The notes beneath the pieces are model-generated. The model saw only the letters and a list, made by a program, of their open reading frames with translations, did not search any database and had not been told where the DNA came from. Below are positions 58,429 to 64,000 of a stretch of DNA of 64,000 nucleotides, piece after piece. Position 1 is the first letter of the stretch; each line of letters opens with the position of its first letter. Origin of the DNA: Pyrococcus sp. ST04 (GTDB lineage Archaea > Methanobacteriota_B > Thermococci > Thermococcales > Thermococcaceae); assembly GCF_000263735.1 (NCBI RefSeq), contig NC_017946.1:413348-477347 (forward strand), read 5' to 3'. The position numbers and the translations under genes were made by a program.

Positions 58429-59485
58429 CATCTATTTTCCCTATTTTTAAACCAGCTAATATTCCATTTAAAAAGGCTATGTACACTTTTGGGGACTTAT
58501 AGTAAAATAGGTAAATTGCAAGATATTTCCATAATGCCACTAAAAATAGATACAACAGAAACATCTCCCTTAAATGGAAGTCTAAGTTTTTGAAGGCAAA
58601 AAGTAAGCTATTTCTTATCAATAAGCGGATCTTAAATGGATTAATTTCTCCCCCACTAGTAGCGGAAACTTTATGCCATATTCTTGCTTGAGGAACATAG
58701 ACTATCTTGTAGCCTTTATTTTTAGCTCTAAAACACAAATCAGTTTCCTCCCAATAACAGAAAAACTTTTCGTCAAAAAGCCCTACCTCTTTAAACACTT
58801 CTTCTCGTACCAGCATACAGGAACCTTCAATTTTATCAATACTCATAATTCTGTCCCATTGTCCCTTGTCGATATCCCTAAACCCATACCTTTTTTCAGC
58901 TCCCCTCCAAAGAACTAAATCTGCACCAGTAAAGTTAATTACGTCACTTCTCCCATTATAATCATAATAATAAATCTTAGGCCCAACAATCCCAGTATTT
59001 TCATCGCTCTCGGCAACTTTCACAAGCTCAGTCAAAAAGTATCTATCAACCACAGTATCGTTGTTTAGAAGTAGGACATAATCGGGATTCAAAACACTTA
59101 GGGCAAATTTTATCCCAACATTATTCCCACCAGCAAAGCCATAGTTATTCTTGTTTTTAATTAGAATCATTCTCCTATCAACGTCAAATTTCTCATAAAG
59201 TAACCTGTTAAACCTACCCTTCCCTGCATCATCTTCGTTTATCTCAAAAACCTTAATGGGCTTGTTATTTGGATTGTACTCAAAAAACTTCGAATTAACT
59301 TCAATCCTTCCCTCAGCGTACTCTTTAATCTTCTCTATTGAATTGTCCTTAGAACCATTATCAACAACAATAACATCATAATTAGGATATGTTATCCTAT
59401 ACACTGATTCCAAGCACTCGATTGTATCTCTCCACCCGTTCCAGTTTAAGATTATTATGGAGACCCTAGGAGCATTCATGTACAT
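58406..59485 (-). CDS. GT2 glycosyltransferase (rhamnosyltransferase-like)
   Basis: The 359-residue protein has SIIILNWNGWRDTIECLESVY, VVDNGSKDNS, NNYGFAGGNNVGIKFAL, YVLLLNNDTVV, GSCMLVREEVF and CYWEETDLCFRAKNKGYKI. A hydrophobic C-terminal segment (about 300-345) could bind the membrane. An N-terminal insert between the first two motifs (about 55-95) is longer than usual. ATG at 59485 sits about 25 bp from a CTTTTAATATT box, so leaderless translation is likely. It is the only reverse-strand transferase in the locus. Confidence 0.86.
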   Translation of the reverse strand: MYMNAPRVSIIILNWNGWRDTIECLESVYRITYPNYDVIVVDNGSKDNSIEKIKEYAEGRIEVNSKFFEYNPNNKPIKVFEINEDDAGKGRFNRLLYEKFDVDRRMILIKNKNNYGFAGGNNVGIKFALSVLNPDYVLLLNNDTVVDRYFLTELVKVAESDENTGIVGPKIYYYDYNGRSDVINFTGADLVLWRGAEKRYGFRDIDKGQWDRIMSIDKIEGSCMLVREEVFKEVGLFDEKFFCYWEETDLCFRAKNKGYKIVYVPQARIWHKVSATSGGEINPFKIRLLIRNSLLFAFKNLDFHLREMFLLYLFLVALWKYLAIYLFYYKSPKVYIAFLNGILAGLKIGKIDVNNEYQN

Positions 59486-59552
59486 CCCATCTTGTTCTGT
59501 CAAAAAATATTAAAAGGCTTTTTGGCGGTACCATATTTGGAGTGGGGTTTGA

Positions 59553-61661
59553 ATGGATAGAAAATCGCTAATAATCGTCATTTCAGTCTTAGTAGGGCTA
59601 AACTCAGCAATACTGATGGATTATTTAGGCATTCATATACCATTAGTTAGGCAGATTTTTGGATTTGTTGCTTTGACATTCCTGCCCGGGTATCTCCTTT
59701 TAAAAATCTTTAGAACAAAGCTGGAAAGTTTTTTAGAGGGGGTATTTCTGAGTGTTGCCTTAAGTGTCTCTGTTGTTATGTTTGTGGGAATTTTTGCGAA
59801 TTTTATATACCCCCTTCTTGGGATTGAGAAGCCAATTACATTAGGTCCAATTTTAATAACATTCAATGTGATTATAATAGCACTTTTGTTTATTCAGCAG
59901 AAACAAACACTATTCACGCAAGAGATTGAAATTTACAGAAAAATCAAGATAACAAAATGGGATTTATTCTTCTTACTCTTGCCATTTGTCTCCCTATTAA
60001 GTGCTTACAGATTCAGTTTTTACGGAGACAATCGTGGTCTGCTTACTCTTTATTTTCTCGTTTCATTGACCCCTATAATCTTTGTTAAGGTGAGAAACTT
60101 CAATAGGACTTTTGCGATATGGTCGATTGCTATCTCCCTTATGTGGTCGACAGTTTTTGGAATGTCTTGGAACTATATTTGGGGATATGATATTAATGGG
60201 GAATATCACTACGCCAATTTAATTTTATCGAGAGGGATCTGGGATATTTCGGTTTATTATGCGTACAATACGGTTGCAAGTGTAAACATATTGGCCCCCA
60301 TTTATTCTCTGATTCTGAATACTGGTGTTGTTCTGGTCTTTAAAGTTATTTATCCTCTAATTTTCTCTCTGGTTCCGATAATACTTCTAAAGGCTTATGA
60401 ACGGCTCTTAGGGAAGAAAGTTTGGGCTGGGTTGTCAGTCCTTTTCATAGTATTCTTCTTTCACTTCTTCTTCAATACAATGGCACTTGCTAGAATGATG
60501 ATAGTTGAACTATATCTAGCGTTATTGGTTTATGCAACTGTTAAAAGAGTGAATACCATTTTTTTGATGCTGTTCCTAGCTTCTTTGGCAGTCTCACATT
60601 ACGGAACGGCATATTTGACTATGTTTGCTCTCCTTGCACTAATTCCTTTCTCAAACCTAAAACCACTTAAGGGTAAAATAAATAATATAAATATAGTTGT
60701 AGCATTTTTCTGGGCAATAACCTTGTTATGGTACCAATACACCGGAGGAGGATTCGAATTTCACGTTCTGACTGACATTGGATATCAAACATTTTTAATG
60801 CTTGGAGATATCTTAAATTTCCAATACTCTCAGGGTCTGTATCTAATAGTATCATCTCAAAAAAGCCTCTTGAGACAAATTGCAAAGTGGATAAATTTGA
60901 CTGCTCAAGGACTAATTGTTGTCGGCGTTTTAACAACAGTTCGTAAGTTAATTAGAAACAAAAGTAAGGAATACCTAGAGTTTTATGCATTTTCTTTAGT
61001 CTTTTTTGCTTATGATGTTGCTGGAGTAGTGGTACCGTTTTTTGCAAACAGAATGAATGTGAACAGGTTATATCATCTAACCCAGTTCTTTATAGCTCCC
61101 TATCTTTTAATTGGATTTAATGTGATTAAAGAGGCAATAAATAGCCTTAGCAACATAATAAGGGTTAATCACCTACCAAAAGATACCACAAAAATTGCAA
61201 GTATATTCATAATAATTTATTTCCTATTTACATCTGGCTGGAGTTTGGTAATTGCAAAAGATTCAAATCCACCTATGTGGTTAGAGAAAATCGACTCACC
61301 TGTATGGAGTATTTCTGAGATAATCGGAGGAAAATGGATAGTGACATACAGATATGACGACCTGAATATATATTCAGATCAATACAGGGCATTGTTGTTC
61401 TTGGGACTTATGGGCCAGGGGATAAATAAAGTATCATTTAGAGGAGAAAGAAAAATATCTAATCTTCCAAAAGGAGAGGCCTATGTATATCTCGGGAAAA
61501 TAAGTGTAAAGGAAAAGAAAATTTTAGTTGTAAATCAGAAGTATTTGGGTACAATAAAAGAATTTTACTATCTTTCTATTTATGATAAATCTATATTTGG
61601 AAGAGTTTGGATCTCGAACAAAATATATTCTAGCCAAAACGTGGCTATTTACAAAACTTAA
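59553..61661 (+). CDS. Large polytopic membrane protein (DUF2206-like)
   Basis: The 702-residue protein has about 14-15 TM helices and a C-terminal soluble domain of about 120 residues. WGYDINGEYHYANLIL in an external loop after TM6-7 recalls the sugar-polymerase or GT-C style of archaeal membrane proteins annotated as DUF2206. ATG follows GGGGTTTGA. In this setting it could be the glycan polymerase, or add a terminal sugar from a dolichyl donor. That is inference. Base composition is AT-rich. Confidence 0.72.
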   Translation: MDRKSLIIVISVLVGLNSAILMDYLGIHIPLVRQIFGFVALTFLPGYLLLKIFRTKLESFLEGVFLSVALSVSVVMFVGIFANFIYPLLGIEKPITLGPILITFNVIIIALLFIQQKQTLFTQEIEIYRKIKITKWDLFFLLLPFVSLLSAYRFSFYGDNRGLLTLYFLVSLTPIIFVKVRNFNRTFAIWSIAISLMWSTVFGMSWNYIWGYDINGEYHYANLILSRGIWDISVYYAYNTVASVNILAPIYSLILNTGVVLVFKVIYPLIFSLVPIILLKAYERLLGKKVWAGLSVLFIVFFFHFFFNTMALARMMIVELYLALLVYATVKRVNTIFLMLFLASLAVSHYGTAYLTMFALLALIPFSNLKPLKGKINNINIVVAFFWAITLLWYQYTGGGFEFHVLTDIGYQTFLMLGDILNFQYSQGLYLIVSSQKSLLRQIAKWINLTAQGLIVVGVLTTVRKLIRNKSKEYLEFYAFSLVFFAYDVAGVVVPFFANRMNVNRLYHLTQFFIAPYLLIGFNVIKEAINSLSNIIRVNHLPKDTTKIASIFIIIYFLFTSGWSLVIAKDSNPPMWLEKIDSPVWSISEIIGGKWIVTYRYDDLNIYSDQYRALLFLGLMGQGINKVSFRGERKISNLPKGEAYVYLGKISVKEKKILVVNQKYLGTIKEFYYLSIYDKSIFGRVWISNKIYSSQNVAIYKT

Positions 61662-61725
61662 AATGAAAGCAAAGTTAAGTTTTAAAATTGAAAAACAGCA
61701 CAGCAAACAATTGAGGAGATGATAG

Positions 61726-62937
61726 ATGACAGATTACCCAAACATAATCTTCATAGTTATTGACACTCTTCGAAAAGACTACGCCAAACCGCTAGAAGAA
61801 GAACTAAAGAAACTAGGATTCATTTCATATGAAAACGTAATTGCTCCTGCTTCGTGGACAACTCCAAGCCATGCATCAATATTTACTGGGTTGTACCCTG
61901 CTTTACATGGTGCACATGAAACTAAAGCACAAAAAGATTTAAATGTTAAGCTGAGTTCCCGCTTTCCCCTTTTAAGTGAAATACTTTATGAGGGAGGATA
62001 CAATACGTATATGTTTACTGCAAATCCTTACATTAATCCAAAATTTGGATTTAGGGGATTCACTAAGATTGAAGATGTCCTTTTTATACCAAAAGGAAAA
62101 TACAAACGGCTTATTTGGCACCTAGCAAAAAAATGGCCTTTAGATAAAGGTGCGAGCCACTTTATAAGTTCAATTTCAAAACTTGAAATATCACATGAGG
62201 AACATTTTTTTATTTTTGCAAATTTGATGGAAGTTCACGAACCATATCTAGTGTTCGACAAGATGGGTTCGGAGTTCAAAATAAACCTAAAGACGAATAG
62301 GATTAATCAACATTTAGTTCAAAAATGGAAGAAAAAATATCCCAAAGAGGTAGAGTATGTAACAAAGAAACTTATTGAACTGGTAAGAATTCTAAAAATC
62401 AAAAACATATTTAATGACTCCCTCATTATCATCACAAGCGATCACGGTCAACTATTAGGGGAATATGGAAGAATAGGCCATGGAACATTCCTTTATGACG
62501 AACTCCTGAAAGTCCCCCTCTTGGTAAAATATCCAAAAGGCTATGAAGTTGAACATGTTTGGAATAGGTCAAAATACATAAGCCTAGTGAAACTCAAGCC
62601 GTTCATCCTTAAGATAATAGAAAACAAGCTCAGCGATGATAGTATTCTATACTCAGATATCGTATTTGCAGAATCTTACGGTGTGCATATAGACATCGAT
62701 AATATCTCAAATGAGATCGAAAGAAAGAACATTGAACAACTCGACAAATACAGGATTGCTATTTATTACAAGAACTTCAAAGGAATTTTCAATGTTGAAG
62801 AATGGAAGTTTGAAAGTATAATATCTTATGACTCAAAAACAGAAATTGATGGAAATGTCGTAAAACATATGAAAAAAGAAGTTTCAAAATTCTTAAAAAC
62901 CGTAACAATAACAAAAGTTCTAAAAATAAAACCCTAA
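61726..62937 (+). CDS. Sulfatase/alkaline-phosphatase superfamily protein with Thr at the nucleophile position
   Basis: The 403-residue protein has IIFIVIDTLRKDYA (metal-binding D13), APASWTTPSHASIFTGLYP (42-60), NLMEVHEPY and IIITSDHGQLLGEYGRIGHG, the sulfatase fold. In sulfatases the nucleophile motif is C/S-x-P-S-R. Here it is T45-T-P-S-H, so no formylglycine can form. Thr nucleophiles occur in phosphoethanolamine-type transferases and alkaline-phosphatase-like enzymes. No signal peptide or TM is visible, unlike those transferases. A glycan-modifying role (phospho-group transfer or hydrolysis) is inferred. GAGGAGATGATAG precedes the start. Confidence 0.82.
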   Translation: MTDYPNIIFIVIDTLRKDYAKPLEEELKKLGFISYENVIAPASWTTPSHASIFTGLYPALHGAHETKAQKDLNVKLSSRFPLLSEILYEGGYNTYMFTANPYINPKFGFRGFTKIEDVLFIPKGKYKRLIWHLAKKWPLDKGASHFISSISKLEISHEEHFFIFANLMEVHEPYLVFDKMGSEFKINLKTNRINQHLVQKWKKKYPKEVEYVTKKLIELVRILKIKNIFNDSLIIITSDHGQLLGEYGRIGHGTFLYDELLKVPLLVKYPKGYEVEHVWNRSKYISLVKLKPFILKIIENKLSDDSILYSDIVFAESYGVHIDIDNISNEIERKNIEQLDKYRIAIYYKNFKGIFNVEEWKFESIISYDSKTEIDGNVVKHMKKEVSKFLKTVTITKVLKIKP

Positions 62938-62942
62938 ACTTC

Positions 62943-64000
62943 CTATATTTTTAATCCCCTTAAGGTTTCTGCCAGTTTCTTTCTTTCATCTTCTCTTAGC
63001 ATCTTATTCAACTTGTCTACAAATATCGATGTAACTTCCTCATCCTTAATGGGGTGTTGCTCATATGGGTCTTTTTTGAGGTCAAAAAGCCATTGAACGT
63101 TGTCATCTGGAGAGTATATGAGCTTATATCTTCCTAAAATTAAAGCCTTTTTCTCATAACCATAACCAACAGCCTCAGAAAGCAAAGGTCTTTTCTTGTT
63201 TTTGACTTTAAATAAGTCTTGCCCATCGAAAGTTAAATTATGAGAAACACCTAACAAATTCAAAATTGTAGGAGTAATATCTGCAGAGCTAACCCTGTTT
63301 TTAACATAATCTCCGTGGCTCTTAACGGCACCATCAAGTAAAATAGGTACTTCAATAATTTCATTAAAAACGTTATGTCCATGTCCCACACCGTAGTACC
63401 CTCTGGGATCGTAGAAATTCTCAGCTTCTAATTTTGCATGTTCCCAAAATTCTTCTCCATGATCTGCTGTAATTACAAGAATTGTAGTGTCTAACAAGCC
63501 AGAATCTTCAAGGAAAGAATAAAACTGTTCTATTGCATAGTCAATATATTTAAGCGTATTGTCATAAAGCAACATTCTGTTTATCATATATTCATTAAAC
63601 TCTTTCCCCTTTTGTTCTTCGGGTCTTCTAAAATCCCAGCGTTCTAGATTTGGGATATTTTTTACTTTCCCAAAGTAGTTCCTAAATTTATTTGGTGGAA
63701 CTAATGGCTCGTGGATATCTCCAAGATGCAAGTATGCAAAAAATGGTCTTTTCCTTTTTAGTATCCATTTTTTTAAGTCATTTAATAACTTTTCAGCTGG
63801 GGTATCACTCTGGTAACGCTTATAAATAACTCTATTTCTCATAGAATATATTGCAACCTCAATTGCTGCACTAAAATATATGTCATAATCAAATGTAAAT
63901 AATATTTCAGGTAAAGTCAGTATACTGCTCCTAATGGGTTTAAATCTTTTGAAACTATCAAAATTTTTGAGTTTACCATAAATATATGCCCCATGGTTAT
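62943..64000 (-). CDS. Sulfatase-superfamily protein, 5' end beyond the window
   Basis: The frame stays open from its stop at 62943 to the window edge without a stop, so the gene continues past 64000. The first visible residues (NHGAYIYGKLKNFD) match the block that follows the sulfatase nucleophile motif in this family, so about 60 N-terminal residues including the nucleophile lie outside. Inside, FFAYLHLGDIHEPLVPP, ITADHGEEFWEH, GVGHGHNVFNEIIEVPILL, SSADITPTILNLLGV and the C-terminal WLFDLKKDPYEQHP are typical arylsulfatase features. It converges on the other superfamily member 5 bp away, and the two are only distantly alike. Confidence 0.85.
   Translation of the reverse strand, partial: NHGAYIYGKLKNFDSFKRFKPIRSSILTLPEILFTFDYDIYFSAAIEVAIYSMRNRVIYKRYQSDTPAEKLLNDLKKWILKRKRPFFAYLHLGDIHEPLVPPNKFRNYFGKVKNIPNLERWDFRRPEEQKGKEFNEYMINRMLLYDNTLKYIDYAIEQFYSFLEDSGLLDTTILVITADHGEEFWEHAKLEAENFYDPRGYYGVGHGHNVFNEIIEVPILLDGAVKSHGDYVKNRVSSADITPTILNLLGVSHNLTFDGQDLFKVKNKKRPLLSEAVGYGYEKKALILGRYKLIYSPDDNVQWLFDLKKDPYEQHPIKDEEVTSIFVDKLNKMLREDERKKLAETLRGLKI

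Overview
The window reads as a piece of a hyperthermophilic Thermococcales chromosome, almost certainly Pyrococcus and close to P. furiosus, P. horikoshii and P. abyssi. The evidence is the protein content (a GH57 alpha-amylase/4-alpha-glucanotransferase of the P. furiosus AmyA type, archaeal AlaS and ValS, GTP-type PEPCK, TtuA, archaeal CobY, CobZ and CobT), the ribosome binding sites (GGTGA or GGTGGT 5-9 nt before the start), the TTTAWA box A promoters about 25 nt before starts, an initiator tRNA with encoded CCA, and a box C/D guide RNA. Species was judged by eye, without alignment.

Layout. 0-5.5 kb: an RND-type exporter and a CARDB-like surface protein in one operon, divergent from a GbsR/MarR-type regulator, with a perfect 24-bp palindrome between them. 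5.5-35 kb: core genes (hisS, kbl, endA, rimI-like, alaS, GH57 amylase, GT2 transferase, ttuA, CPA2 antiporter, FAD protein, acylphosphatase, guaB, initiator tRNA, MIP18/SufT-type protein, pckG, ferritin-like protein, valS). Among them lie two C/D-type sRNAs (one clear, one a candidate inside a coding region), a free-standing LAGLIDADG endonuclease next to the tRNA, and short relics that look like IS200/IS605 right ends.

35.5-41.8 kb: a lineage-specific four-gene surface module: a small acidic protein, a lipoprotein, a secreted protein with about 14 calcium-binding D-x-D-G-D-G repeats, and a large lipoprotein built from two similar beta-rich halves. This and the regulated exporter are the least described systems here.

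41.8-50.2 kb: a cobalamin late-assembly and salvage cluster (CobD/CobC-type aminotransferase, cbiB, cobQ, an unknown protein, a DPH6-like ATP pyrophosphatase, cobZ, cobS, cobY, cobT) interrupted by an AEC-type carrier. Together these cover cobyric acid to cobalamin.

50.2-64 kb: a surface glycan/N-glycosylation locus: nucleotidyltransferase, an AglB/STT3 oligosaccharyltransferase, a Dol-P-sugar-synthase-like GT2, several GT4/GT2 enzymes, a large membrane protein and two alkaline-phosphatase/sulfatase-superfamily proteins. From about 56.2 kb the DNA is visibly more AT-rich, suggesting a horizontally exchanged variable island. The last gene runs off the right edge.
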